NCBI GenBank assembly: GCA_947368535.1
Contig: CANBHY010000005.1
Span: 62,001-126,000 of the forward strand
Reading direction: 5' to 3'
DNA length: 64,000 nucleotides
Origin: an uncultured Clostridium sp.
Lineage (GTDB): Bacteria > Bacillota > Clostridia > TANB77 > CAG-508
Position 1 is the stretch's first letter, and the number at the start of each line of letters is the position of its first letter. The notes below the pieces were generated by a model. That model made no database searches. It was not told the origin of the DNA and saw only the letters and a program-made list of their open reading frames with translations. Both the position numbers and the translations under genes were made by a program. Below are positions 52,587 to 62,138 of this stretch, one piece after another.

Positions 52587-53850
52587 ATAATCTATTATAT
52601 AGATATGACATCCATCTAAAAATTCCATTTGCCCAGTTTTTATCACTAGCATATCTTGTATTTACACCGGCTAAAGTTGGACCATTGTAGTAAGTTCCTG
52701 TTGCTATTAATCCATCATATATATCAGTTCCAGCTGGATATAAATATGTTTTGGCTAAAACTCTTGCGACTAAATCTATTCCTTCTGAGTATGTATCAAA
52801 TGACATCGCTCCTCCATATGGATCGCTATCATATGCACCATATCCAAATAAATTTTTCTTATCATTTGCGATTTTTGATGTTCCCCATCCACCTTCATGT
52901 ATTGCCATAGCTGCTAAGAAGATTCCATTTACTCCATATTGTCTTTCTGCATAATAAAAATATTCTGCATTTGATGCTAGTACCCCCTGAGTATCTCCAC
53001 TATTTCCTGATAGTACTTTTTGGAATTGTTCTACTGTCAATCCACTTGGCAGTGTTAGATCCATATTAATATCTAAAAATGATAATAATTCTTCTTTACT
53101 ATATTGCATTCCTACATTGAAGTTTGGTGATGTTGTTCCATTTGGATTTATATTTGTAAAACATGCGCTATCGGAGTATCCAATGTAATTTTCTACCTGT
53201 ATTTTAAGCCAGTTATTATTAACAACTTGCATTACTACTACTTTGCTATCTTTTAAAATATCGCATAATTCATTTGCTTTTTTATTAGGAGCTTCTCTTA
53301 GTTTTACTCTTTCTGGTGTAGTCCATAATGAGTCGCCTTCTTTTGGTGTATAATTGTTTGTTCCTTCTCCTGTTCCTATTTCTACAATTTTATTTTTAGC
53401 TTCTTGAACTACTTTCCCTTCAATTCTTTCTTCTGAAATATACTCATTGCCACCATATGTTTTAATTATTACCATCATTTGTTTTCCGTCAACGCCTTCT
53501 TCTTTTACTTGTATTGTACCTGTTGGTAGTTCACTATTTTCAACATATTCCGTAGTATAATCTAAATCTACTTCATCAATATTAAGTGTTTTTTTATATA
53601 CTGCACCTGTATTTTCTTTTAGTATTTCATTTATATCAATTTTATTTTTATTTTCTTCCATTGCTACTTTTTCATTTATTTTTTGCTCTACTTTTTTTTC
53701 TTCAATTGTTGCAACTGCTTGTACATTTTTAAAAGATTTTGCGCATAAAAAAGAAGCTATCAATAATACTATCATTGTTATAGCATATATTATAATTCTT
53801 TGTTTTATAATCTGTTCTCTTGTTTTGACAATATACTTTATTTTTCTCAT
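52585..53850 (-). CDS. SH3-domain N-acetylglucosaminidase (cell-wall hydrolase)
   Basis: 421 residues: membrane anchor (about 18-38), G5-like/beta spacer (about 80-150, TGTIQVKEEGVDGKQ), bacterial SH3 domain (about 175-240; VKLREAPNKKANEL) and a C-terminal glucosaminidase domain (about 290-420; AAMAIHEGGWGTSKIANDKKN with the catalytic Glu, NLFGYGAYDSDP). Cuts GlcNAc-MurNAc bonds during wall growth. Own promoter and terminator; divergent from 54024. Confidence 0.9.
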   Translation of the reverse strand: MRKIKYIVKTREQIIKQRIIIYAITMIVLLIASFLCAKSFKNVQAVATIEEKKVEQKINEKVAMEENKNKIDINEILKENTGAVYKKTLNIDEVDLDYTTEYVENSELPTGTIQVKEEGVDGKQMMVIIKTYGGNEYISEERIEGKVVQEAKNKIVEIGTGEGTNNYTPKEGDSLWTTPERVKLREAPNKKANELCDILKDSKVVVMQVVNNNWLKIQVENYIGYSDSACFTNINPNGTTSPNFNVGMQYSKEELLSFLDINMDLTLPSGLTVEQFQKVLSGNSGDTQGVLASNAEYFYYAERQYGVNGIFLAAMAIHEGGWGTSKIANDKKNLFGYGAYDSDPYGGAMSFDTYSEGIDLVARVLAKTYLYPAGTDIYDGLIATGTYYNGPTLAGVNTRYASDKNWANGIFRWMSYLYNRL

Positions 53851-53867
53851 TTTTAACTCCTAATAAT

Positions 53868-53896
53868 ATTTTAATATTGCTTACTTTTTTTGTCAA
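53868..53896 (-). promoter_or_regulatory. Promoter of the glucosaminidase gene
   Basis: TTGACA, 17-bp spacer, TAAAAT; the 5' leader would be only about 10 bases, ending in AGGAGTTAAAA before the ATG. Confidence 0.7.
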
Positions 53897-54023
53897 TTGA
53901 AGTTTTTGGATTTATTTTTCTTTCTCTTGACTACTTGAATAATTACTGCTTTTATTATATATTTATTGCAGATTATTTATAATAATCTTACTTAGGATAA
54001 ATTTTGTTTGAAAGGATTTATTT

Positions 54024-54854
54024 ATGTTTCAAGACAAACAAATAAAAATATTTTTAAGTATTGCCATACTTATTTTTATTGTTTTAATATCTATTTTTGC
54101 TTTTAATACACAAAAAAGTAAAAATAATAAACCTGTTGAAAATTCTAATAAAGCAGTTCTATCATTGACTACTGATAGCAATATTTTCAAAATTAACTCA
54201 GTTTCAATGTACTCTTCTGCAAATGCATTAAATAATAATGAAATGCAAAAGGATTATTGGGATTTAAATTTGTATCAATATTCTGATATTGCTATTACTA
54301 TAGATAACCATGTATCAATTGAAGATTTAACTTTAAAGAATACTATTAAAGAAATGTATATTGATAATATTTCTTATCCTGAGTTACCTGATAAAGGATC
54401 ACCAGCATTATATTTAAAAGATGCCAATCTTTTTGGTAAAGGTGTTATTAATAAAGAAAATTTAATTACCGATAAAATTAATTTTAATATTATTTCTTCT
54501 AATGAAGAAGAATTTAGGTCTAATCGAGATTTTTATGCTGATTGTTCTGATCCTATTTTACTTTCTTCTATTAATGAAGAAATTGTACCTAATTTTGTAA
54601 TTAGGAATACAAATTCAGCTGTAATTTTTGATGGTAATTTATTATTAGATGCAACAATTTTACTTAGTAATATTGAATATTCGCTTTCTTTTTCAATTCA
54701 TATAATTAATGAACTTGATGAAGAATATATTTCTACAATTACTATTCCTATTGTTTTAAGTGATGAAAGTGATATTAATTCAATCTATGATGGTTCTTAT
54801 CAAGTAGTTTCTACTGATTTAGGAGAAAATAGATTTTACAAAAGAGAAGATTAA
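54024..54854 (+). CDS. Membrane-anchored extracytoplasmic protein of unknown function
   Basis: 276 residues: an N-terminal transmembrane anchor (about 8-27) and a mostly beta, Asn/Ser/Asp-rich domain (SMYSSANALNNNEMQKDYWD; DIAITIDNHVS; NSIYDGSYQVVSTDLGENRF). Not recognised. ATG at 54024 behind GAAAGGATTTATTT. It precedes the acyl-CoA-synthetase-like gene by 32 bases and is probably in one operon with it. Confidence 0.7.
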   Translation: MFQDKQIKIFLSIAILIFIVLISIFAFNTQKSKNNKPVENSNKAVLSLTTDSNIFKINSVSMYSSANALNNNEMQKDYWDLNLYQYSDIAITIDNHVSIEDLTLKNTIKEMYIDNISYPELPDKGSPALYLKDANLFGKGVINKENLITDKINFNIISSNEEEFRSNRDFYADCSDPILLSSINEEIVPNFVIRNTNSAVIFDGNLLLDATILLSNIEYSLSFSIHIINELDEEYISTITIPIVLSDESDINSIYDGSYQVVSTDLGENRFYKRED

Positions 54855-54886
54855 TATAGCGCAATTTGAAAGGAAAGATTTGTTTT

Positions 54887-56641
54887 ATGAAAAAAATTTC
54901 GCATTTAGACTATATGAAAAAGCACTATTTTAAAACTGCTAATTATTCTGATCTTCATGAAATGCTTTATAGTGTTTCTGAAAAATTTGGGAATAAACCA
55001 GCTTTTATTTTAAAAGATAATTCAGGTTATCCTGTTACAGTTTCTTATTTTAATTTTGTAAAAGATATTGAATCTGTTGGTATTTCACTTATTAATCATG
55101 GATTTTTAAATAAAAAAATTGCTTTAATTGGTGGAAACAGCTATAAATGGGCCGTTTCTTATTTAGCTGCTTGCATTGTTGGAGTTGTTGTTCCTATAGA
55201 CAAAGAACTTCATCCTGATGATGTAATCAATTTTTTGAATATATCTGAAACATCTGTAATTTTAGGTGATGATAAATATTTATCACCTATTTTTGAAGCT
55301 CGTAATAAATTAAAAGCGGATCTTCAATATATTAATTTTGATTCTAAAACTAATACGGATTGTTTTTATGGTTTTGATGCTTTTAAAAGTTCTGGCTTAT
55401 ATAATTTAGAAAATGATAACAAATTTAAAAATATTAAAATAAATCCAGATGAAATGCACTTTTTACTTTTTACTTCTGGAACTACTGGAAATTCAAAAGG
55501 TGTATGCTTATCTCATAAAAATATTTGTTCAAATATTTTTTCTGTTGGTAGTATTGTTAAAGTAAACTCTTCTACTTCTATTCTTTCAATACTTCCTATG
55601 CATCATACTTATGAATGTACTTTAGGCTTTTTACTTGTTATTTCTAATGGTGGAAGGATTTCTTTTTGTGAAGGTTTTAAAAAGCTTTCTAATAACTTTT
55701 TGGAATTCAAACCTAACATAATTTTGAGTGTTCCTTTATTACTTGAAAAGCTTCATAAAAAAATTATGGCTACTTTAAAAAATAGTTTGCCTTCTAAATA
55801 CTTTATTGGTGACAAGCATGTTATGGATAATGTTCCATTTTTTTATAAACCTATAATAAAAAATAAAATTGCTAAATCTTTAGGTGGAAGTCTAAAAAAG
55901 ATAATTGTTGGTGCTTCTGCTATTGATCCTCAATTATTAGATTCTTTTGAAAAATTTGGAATTACTATTTTATCTGGATATGGTTTAACTGAGTGTTCTC
56001 CTCTTGTCGCTGGAAATAATGATTTCTTTCATAAATCGGATTCTGCTGGATTACCTATTCCAAATGTAGATTTTATAATTGATTCGCCTAATAAAGATGG
56101 TGTTGGTGAAATCTTAGTAAAGGGTCCGAATGTTATGCTTGGATATTATAAAAACGAACAAGCTACTAAAGATACTTTTAAGGGTGAATATTTAAAAACA
56201 GGTGATTTAGGAAAAATTGATAAAGATGGTTACTTATATATTTGTGGTCGCGCAAAAAGTGTTATTATAACTAAGAATGGTAAAAATGTTTATCCTGAAG
56301 AACTTGAAGAAATTTTAAATAAAAATGATTATATAGAGGAATCTTTAGTAGCTGGGAATTTTAATGAGGATCATAAAGATACTGAAGTTAGTGCTTTAAT
56401 AGTTTTGAATATGGATAATATTAAAAAGAAATTTAAGAAGCCTACTAAAGAGGATATTACTAAACTTTTGAATTCTATAGTTAAAACTATTAATGATAAA
56501 CTTCCTAATTTCAAACATATTAAAAATTATGTTGTAAAGGAAGATTCTCTTGAGAAGACTACGACTCAGAAGGTTAAAAGATTTGGGAAAAATTTAGATG
56601 ATTTAAAGAATATGTTGAAAAAGAAAAATAATAAAAAATAA
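54887..56641 (+). CDS. AMP-binding (long-chain acyl-CoA synthetase-like) enzyme
   Basis: 584 residues of the acyl-adenylating superfamily: P-loop LLFTSGTTGNSKGVCLSHKN (about 195-215), GYGLTECSPLVAG (about 365-378), YLKTGDLGKIDKDGYLYICGR (about 440-460), and the late catalytic Lys in TTTQKVKRFG. Activates a carboxylic acid as acyl-AMP, most likely a fatty acid for CoA or carrier loading; substrate unproven. The ATG at 54887 has AAAGGAAAG upstream; an in-frame TTG earlier is not used. Confidence 0.92.
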   Translation: MKKISHLDYMKKHYFKTANYSDLHEMLYSVSEKFGNKPAFILKDNSGYPVTVSYFNFVKDIESVGISLINHGFLNKKIALIGGNSYKWAVSYLAACIVGVVVPIDKELHPDDVINFLNISETSVILGDDKYLSPIFEARNKLKADLQYINFDSKTNTDCFYGFDAFKSSGLYNLENDNKFKNIKINPDEMHFLLFTSGTTGNSKGVCLSHKNICSNIFSVGSIVKVNSSTSILSILPMHHTYECTLGFLLVISNGGRISFCEGFKKLSNNFLEFKPNIILSVPLLLEKLHKKIMATLKNSLPSKYFIGDKHVMDNVPFFYKPIIKNKIAKSLGGSLKKIIVGASAIDPQLLDSFEKFGITILSGYGLTECSPLVAGNNDFFHKSDSAGLPIPNVDFIIDSPNKDGVGEILVKGPNVMLGYYKNEQATKDTFKGEYLKTGDLGKIDKDGYLYICGRAKSVIITKNGKNVYPEELEEILNKNDYIEESLVAGNFNEDHKDTEVSALIVLNMDNIKKKFKKPTKEDITKLLNSIVKTINDKLPNFKHIKNYVVKEDSLEKTTTQKVKRFGKNLDDLKNMLKKKNNKK

Positions 56642-56668
56642 AACGACTATATTAGTCGTTTTATTTTT
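56639..56668. terminator. Bidirectional terminator between the acyl-CoA-synthetase-like and ydbC genes
   Basis: AAACGACTA / TAGTCGTTT hairpin with T-runs on both strands; serves the convergent genes. Confidence 0.85.
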
Positions 56669-56882
56669 TATAACTATTTAATGCTTCTTTTAATTTTTCA
56701 ACTTCTTCTTTAGTTAATGTTATGCCTTTTCCCATTTTGTCGTGTTCTTCATTCCAGTCTCTTAAATCAAATTTAGGTTCTCTCTCATTCCAACTTACTA
56801 AATTTAATTCCTTACTCCATCCTTTTTCAGTTGTAGATAGTACAGCTATTTTTTCAACTATTTCATATTTTATTTCAGGCAT
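56661..56882 (-). CDS. YdbC/PC4 family single-stranded-DNA-binding protein
   Basis: 73 residues matching the YdbC group of the PC4/whirly fold: EIVEKIAVLSTTEKGWSKELN, LVSWNEREPKFDLRDWNEEHDKMGKGITL. Lactococcal YdbC binds single-stranded nucleic acid as a dimer; the cellular role is unknown. The ATG at 56882 is chosen because AAAGGAG is then eight bases upstream; the ATG two codons earlier would be two bases from it. Confidence 0.9.
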   Translation of the reverse strand: MPEIKYEIVEKIAVLSTTEKGWSKELNLVSWNEREPKFDLRDWNEEHDKMGKGITLTKEEVEKLKEALNSYKK

Positions 56883-56969
56883 AAGCATCTCTCCTTTTTT
56901 TGTTTTGTAAACAAATTTCTTTTATAAGTCTATATATATCGTTTTTTATTGTTTTTGTAAAGAGTTTTT

Positions 56970-57879
56970 TTATATTCTTATTGTTGCCCCTATTATTCCT
57001 GCATCATTTTTTAATTTAGCTAGTTCTATTTTGGGCATTGCCATACTATTAAATCTGCTGTTTTTATCTTTTATTTTTTCTAATAATCTATCATATACAG
57101 GATTTCCTTCATAGTATGAAAAGCTTCCTCCTAATACTACTATTTCTGGTTCAAACATATCTATCAAATTACAAATACCTGTTGATAAATCTTCTATAAA
57201 TTGATCAACAACTTCTTTTACTTTTTCATTGTTAAAATCAAGCAATTGTTCTCTTAAGTATTGACCTGAAAAATCATTGTCTATATCTAATACTTCTGCT
57301 ACTTTATTTCTAAAAGCACGTATTGATGCATACGTTTCAAAACATCCTCTTTTTCCACAAGAGCATTGTCTCCCACCTTTATTTATTATCATATGTCCAA
57401 ATTCAAATCCTGAAAATCTTTTAGGTACTAGCATTTCTCCTTTTAAAAATGCTGCTCCTCCTATTCCTGTTCCTATGCATATAAATACACAGTCTTCATA
57501 GTCTCTCATATTTCCATAATGCTTTTCAGCTAGTGCCGCACATTTTGAGTCATTTTTTATTTGCATTGGCAAATTAATGTATTTTTGTAATTCTGCTATT
57601 AAATCAAAGTTTTCTAAGCCTAAATTCGTTGCTTGAACTATTTTGTTATCACTTATTGTTCCTGGTGATGCAATTCCTATAAATTCTATATCGTTTAAAT
57701 CTACATTTGATTCTTCTATTACTTTATTTAATAAGTCTATTATTATTTTTACTATACTTTCTTTTATATTGACTCTATCTGTTCTTGTTAGATTTTGTTC
57801 TTCCATGTTTAAAATCATTCCGTTTATTTATTAGGCCTACTCCAACATGACTTCCGCCTATATCTATTCCAATTCTCAT
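56970..57879 (-). CDS. ROK family sugar kinase (glucokinase-like), needs a +1 frameshift at codon 20
   Basis: The ATG at 57879 (AGGATATATTT upstream) codes MRIGIDIGGSHVGVGLINK with the ROK phosphate-binding motif DIGGS, then CGG, and frame 0 stops 15 codons later. Skipping the C at 57822 reads GGA (Gly) and continues as GMILNMEEQN through to 56970, giving a 302-residue protein with GTGIGGAAF, GHMIINKGG and the zinc motif CSCGKRGCFE. Everything else is intact. Same site type (A-CGG-A, +1) and same distance from the start as in the adenylyltransferase at 6057. Programmed shift, mutation or error cannot be told apart here. Expected to phosphorylate glucose or an N-acetyl sugar. Confidence 0.82.
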
Positions 57880-57892
57880 AAATATATCCTTT

Positions 57893-57931
57893 CTTAAAAA
57901 AAGGAACGAGCATTTTAATATGTCGTTCCTC
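57893..57931 (-). terminator. Terminator of the pilB-pilT-pilC operon
   Basis: GGAACGA / TCGTTCC hairpin with a T7 run on the minus strand, 15 bases after the pilC stop and before the ROK gene. Confidence 0.85.
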
Positions 57932-57944
57932 TTTAATATTATTT

Positions 57945-59321
57945 TTATACATAATCTGTACTGAACATAAATCCACCCATGTATAATTGGATACAAGGAA
58001 CCAATACAACAACAACGAAGAATATTAAAACTGTACCAACTAATATGTAACTTACTTCTGGTAATACCTTCATTATTCTTTGTAGGATTACATCTATATC
58101 TGCTTCAACGAATTCAAGCATTTTATCCATCATCATTGGAAGGTCTGTTTGCATACCAACTTTAAGCATTTCTGTTGACATACTATTTCCAAATCCTGAT
58201 TCCTCAAATGGTTCTACCCATGATTTACCTATCAAGCAGTTGTTTATTGCACTTTCAACAATTGATAGCATAACATTGTTTTTAGCAACATTTTTACTAA
58301 CTTCCAGTGCTTGTTGAACTCTCATTCCATTTTTTATATTTAATGATACTGATTTCATTACTCTCGAAAAATCTACTGCATATATTAATGCTCCAAATAT
58401 TGGTGCTTTATACTTAAATAAATGCCATTGATATCTTCCTTGTGGAGTTCTTATGTACGCTATAACGCCTCCTATAGCAATTCCTATTAGTATTACTGGA
58501 TAAAACCACCAATTTGCAGCACTTTTTAAGAATGCCGCAAACGCTTGTGTAATCCAAGGTAGTGAATCTTTTGATCCCATAGAATCAAAAACATCTTGTA
58601 TTGATGGAATTACGAATATTGTTCCTATTAATAGTAATCCAAGCATACCAACAAATTGAAGTACGTTTGGCATTACAATTTTTTTAACTTTTTTAGTTAG
58701 GGCATCTGCATTTTCTAGATAATCCATCGCTTGTTCTAATGCATTTACAAGAGATCCAGATAATTCTCCAACTTTTATCATATTTACATATATTATTGGG
58801 AATATGCTTGAGTAATATTCCATAGTTGTATACATGTTTTCACCAGATTCAATACCAGCTAAAATATCTTCTAGTATTGATTTAAATCTTGGATTTTCTG
58901 TTGTTGAAATAACTGTTTCTAATGCATGTATATTATTAAAGTCAGCTTTTTTAAGTAGTAAAAAGTTTTGAGTAAATATTATTATATCTCTTGTTTTAAT
59001 TTTTTTACCCTTACCTCTATTTTGAGCAATCTTTTTACTTTGAGATGTCATCTTTTTTTCTGTTTTATGATTGTCATTATTTCTATATATTAACTTTACT
59101 TGTTCAGGAGATAAGTCTTTTAGTATTTCTTCTGAACTTCTATGTCTTTTTACTGGTGTTTTTGCACCAGCAGTTACTTCTAATGCTTGTTGGATGTCTA
59201 CAGGTGTTAGTCCATTTTTCTTTAGCATTTTATATAATTCTTCTTTTGTAATACCATTTACAGTGTTTTTAGTCATTTGTCCTGTTTTATTATTAATTGC
59301 TTTATACTGAAATGCTGGCAT
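57945..59321 (-). CDS. pilC: Type IV pilus inner-membrane platform protein PilC
   Basis: 458 residues of the GspF/PilC family: cytoplasmic start MPAFQYKAINNKTGQM, two T2SF domains (about 135-255 and 330-450; FTQNFLLLKKADFNNIHALETVI, IKVGELSGSLVNALEQAMDYLE, FSRVMKSVSLNIKNGMRVQQALEVS, LKVGMQTDLPMMMDKML) and three or so membrane segments. Works with PilB and PilT to add and remove pilin subunits. Last gene of the pilB-pilT-pilC operon, 14 bases from pilT. Confidence 0.93.
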   Translation of the reverse strand: MPAFQYKAINNKTGQMTKNTVNGITKEELYKMLKKNGLTPVDIQQALEVTAGAKTPVKRHRSSEEILKDLSPEQVKLIYRNNDNHKTEKKMTSQSKKIAQNRGKGKKIKTRDIIIFTQNFLLLKKADFNNIHALETVISTTENPRFKSILEDILAGIESGENMYTTMEYYSSIFPIIYVNMIKVGELSGSLVNALEQAMDYLENADALTKKVKKIVMPNVLQFVGMLGLLLIGTIFVIPSIQDVFDSMGSKDSLPWITQAFAAFLKSAANWWFYPVILIGIAIGGVIAYIRTPQGRYQWHLFKYKAPIFGALIYAVDFSRVMKSVSLNIKNGMRVQQALEVSKNVAKNNVMLSIVESAINNCLIGKSWVEPFEESGFGNSMSTEMLKVGMQTDLPMMMDKMLEFVEADIDVILQRIMKVLPEVSYILVGTVLIFFVVVVLVPCIQLYMGGFMFSTDYV

Positions 59322-59335
59322 ATTTCACCTCCTGA

Positions 59336-60448
59336 TTATATTCCTCCGTGTGTTGTTCCTCCACTCTTTAATTGCATAATTGTTTTTTCTAATGTTTCAT
59401 AATTCTTTTCTTCTATTTGAGCTTGTGCTTGTTCTAATGTTATTTCTCCATTTATAGTTAATTCTGCTAATACAGATATTAATCCTTGACTTCCTTTATC
59501 TTTGCTTGATTGTATTGCATCTTCAACTTCTGAAACTGAGAATTTTTCTTTTCTAATACATCCAGCAACAACATTATCAACAACCATAACTTCTGGTACC
59601 ATTACTAGGTCTGTTTCATCAGCTGATTTTATTAATCTTTGTGATACTATTATTTTTAATAATGCAGCCATTAAGTATTTTATTTGTGCTTGATCAGAGA
59701 ATTCATAGAAGTTTATAATTCTGTCTAGTGTTTCTGCACATGATTTTGTGTGTAGTGTTCCTATTACTAAGTGACCAGATTCTGCCATGTCTATAGCTGC
59801 TGACATAGTTTCTTTATCTCTAATCTCTCCTATTACTAGTATGTCGCAATCTTCTCTAAGTGCGTTTCTAACACCATCATGGAAATTTAATGAATCTCCT
59901 GCTACTCCGACTTCTTTTTGTACAATTATTGATTTTTTTGTTTTATGCTTGTATTCAACTGGTGCTTCAAGTGTTAATATTTTTCTATTTTGATTTTCAT
60001 TTATATCATTAATTAAACAGTTTAGAGTTGTTGTTTTTCCTGAGTTTGTTTTTCCTGTAACTAATATAACTCCTTGTGGCTGATATGTCATTCTTCTTAT
60101 AACATCTGGAACACCTAAATCTTCAAATCTAGGTAATTCATTTTTTATAATTCTTAGTGTAAATAATGGTATGTCATCCATTTTAGAAATATTTACCCTT
60201 AGTCTTACATTTTTATATGCTATAGCTGTATCTAATCTTTTGTCCCTTTTATATAAATCATCATTTTCTATGCTTCCTTTTACTATGAAATCATAGAAAC
60301 CATAAATATCTTCTTCTGTTAATACAGGATATTTTGATGGTATTAATGATTTTTTAATTCTTAATACTGGTTTTAATCCGCAAATAATGTGAATATCAGA
60401 TGCGTCTCTTTGAATAGCTTCTTCGATTATGTCTTCTAAACTTAACAT
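59336..60448 (-). CDS. pilT: Twitching motility ATPase PilT
   Basis: Retraction ATPase of type IV pili. 370 residues: ASDIHIICGLKPVLRI at the start, Walker A VTGKTNSGKTTTLNCLI (about 130-146), Asp/His boxes and Walker B DCDILVIGEIRDKETMSAAI, GHLVIGTLHT. The tail after 345 is Glu/Gln-rich and differs from classical PilT. Presence of a separate PilT argues for retractable type IV pili instead of a simple secretion system. Confidence 0.92.
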   Translation of the reverse strand: MLSLEDIIEEAIQRDASDIHIICGLKPVLRIKKSLIPSKYPVLTEEDIYGFYDFIVKGSIENDDLYKRDKRLDTAIAYKNVRLRVNISKMDDIPLFTLRIIKNELPRFEDLGVPDVIRRMTYQPQGVILVTGKTNSGKTTTLNCLINDINENQNRKILTLEAPVEYKHKTKKSIIVQKEVGVAGDSLNFHDGVRNALREDCDILVIGEIRDKETMSAAIDMAESGHLVIGTLHTKSCAETLDRIINFYEFSDQAQIKYLMAALLKIIVSQRLIKSADETDLVMVPEVMVVDNVVAGCIRKEKFSVSEVEDAIQSSKDKGSQGLISVLAELTINGEITLEQAQAQIEEKNYETLEKTIMQLKSGGTTHGGI

Positions 60449-60464
60449 AAACTTATTCCTTTCT

Positions 60465-62108
60465 TTATAAATTATTAAATATTAATGTTTTATTATTTAA
60501 TTCTTCCATTGTAATTTGTCCGTCAACAACTTTTTTAACGCCATCCATTTCAAAAGGTAAGAAACCTTCTTCTAAAGCTGCTTTTCTTATTTCAAAAGTT
60601 GATTTTCCTTCCATTACAAGTTCTTTTATTCTATCTGTTAGGGTTAATATTTCTATTATTGCTAATCTTCCTGTATATCCTGTCATGTTACATTCTTTGC
60701 ATCCTATTGTATCCCATGTATATTTATCTTTAAAGTCAAATTCTATATTGTATTTTTTAGAATATTCATTTATTTTTCTTTTTTCTTCTTCTGTAAATTG
60801 TCTTTTTTCTGCGCAATGTGGACATACTTTTCTTACAAGTCTTTGTGAAACTGCTGTTGCTAGTGTACTTGCAATATCATAATCTGATATTCCAAGTTTT
60901 CTAAGTCTTGTTATTACCTCTATTGCGTTTATTGTATGTATTGTTGATAAAACGTAGTGACCAGTTTGTCCGGCTTCTAGTGCTATTTCTGCTGTTTCTA
61001 AGTCCCTTATCTCTCCTACTAGAACTATGTTAGGGTCTTGTCTTAATACAGTTCTTAATGCACTAGCAAAAGTAGTTTTTGCATCCATTTCAACTTGGTT
61101 TAATCCTGGAAGTCTAACTTCAACTGGGTCTTCAAGTGTAATAATGTTTACTGAGTTAGTATTTAAAACTTTTATTATACTATATAGTGTAGTTGTTTTA
61201 CCTTCACCAGTTGGCGCAGCAACAATTGTTACTGAGTTTCTTTTATCAAAATATTTTGAAATTAGATTATCTTCTCTAGGAAAACCTAATTCGTATATAT
61301 CTCTAATTTTTGCATCTTTCTTTAAAAGTCTTAGAACGAATTTTTCTCCATATATTGTTTTTTGTGAAGATACACGGATATTGAATCCTGGGTACATTAT
61401 GATTCTACCATCTTGTGATTCTTGTTTTTCTTGATACATATTTGATATAGCTTTTAATCTACCTATCATTTGCGTTTGATTTTCTTTTGGTATTCTTGCT
61501 ACTGTTATCATGTCACCATCAATTCTATATCTTACCCTAATATCTTTTTCCATTGGTTCTATATGGATATCTGATGCATTTTTTTCCATACCTGTTTTGA
61601 TAATTGTGTCTACCATTTTAGTAATATCTCTAGTATCTGCATTATTAAAATCATCTGTTGAAGCATCTCCATCTAATGATTCTAGTGTTTCTTCTATTTT
61701 GCTAGTAAATGAAATATATTTTTCCATTGTAAAGCCTGCATGCATAAGCATTAATCTTATTTGCTCTACCAATTTGTTATTAGAAGTATCAGCAAAACAT
61801 ACTTTTACTTTACCATTTAATTCGTCAAAAGGTATTACTTTATTCTTTTTTGCAGTATCCATTGAAATATATTTTGAGATATTAACATTTACAAGTTCTG
61901 GTCTCATTATTATGACTTTTTCACCTAATATTTCTCCCATTGCTGTTATCAATTCTTTTTCATCTACTAATCCTAAAGCAGCTAAAGCCTCACCAATTTT
62001 AAATTTTGGATGTTCTTTTTGATATCTGATAGCTTCTTTTATATCTGCTTCTGTAGCTATTTTTCTTTTTACTAATTCGATACCTAAAGGTACTTTTTTC
62101 ATTGCCAT
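60465..62108 (-). CDS. pilB: Type IV pilus assembly ATPase PilB
   Basis: Extension ATPase, GspE family. 547 residues: N-terminal MshEN domain (about 1-140), KNASDIHIEPMEKDIRVRYRIDG (about 178-200), Walker A AAPTGEGKTTTLYSII (with Glu in place of the usual Ser/Thr before GK), Walker B DPNIVLVGEIRDLETAEIAL, GHYVLSTIHTINA and the zinc-binding four-cysteine loop (CPHC ... CKEC, about 440-485). First gene of the pilB-pilT-pilC operon. Confidence 0.94.
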   Translation of the reverse strand: MAMKKVPLGIELVKRKIATEADIKEAIRYQKEHPKFKIGEALAALGLVDEKELITAMGEILGEKVIIMRPELVNVNISKYISMDTAKKNKVIPFDELNGKVKVCFADTSNNKLVEQIRLMLMHAGFTMEKYISFTSKIEETLESLDGDASTDDFNNADTRDITKMVDTIIKTGMEKNASDIHIEPMEKDIRVRYRIDGDMITVARIPKENQTQMIGRLKAISNMYQEKQESQDGRIIMYPGFNIRVSSQKTIYGEKFVLRLLKKDAKIRDIYELGFPREDNLISKYFDKRNSVTIVAAPTGEGKTTTLYSIIKVLNTNSVNIITLEDPVEVRLPGLNQVEMDAKTTFASALRTVLRQDPNIVLVGEIRDLETAEIALEAGQTGHYVLSTIHTINAIEVITRLRKLGISDYDIASTLATAVSQRLVRKVCPHCAEKRQFTEEEKRKINEYSKKYNIEFDFKDKYTWDTIGCKECNMTGYTGRLAIIEILTLTDRIKELVMEGKSTFEIRKAALEEGFLPFEMDGVKKVVDGQITMEELNNKTLIFNNL

Positions 62109-62138
62109 CGCCTCTTTTTCCTCTTTCTAAGAATTTTA

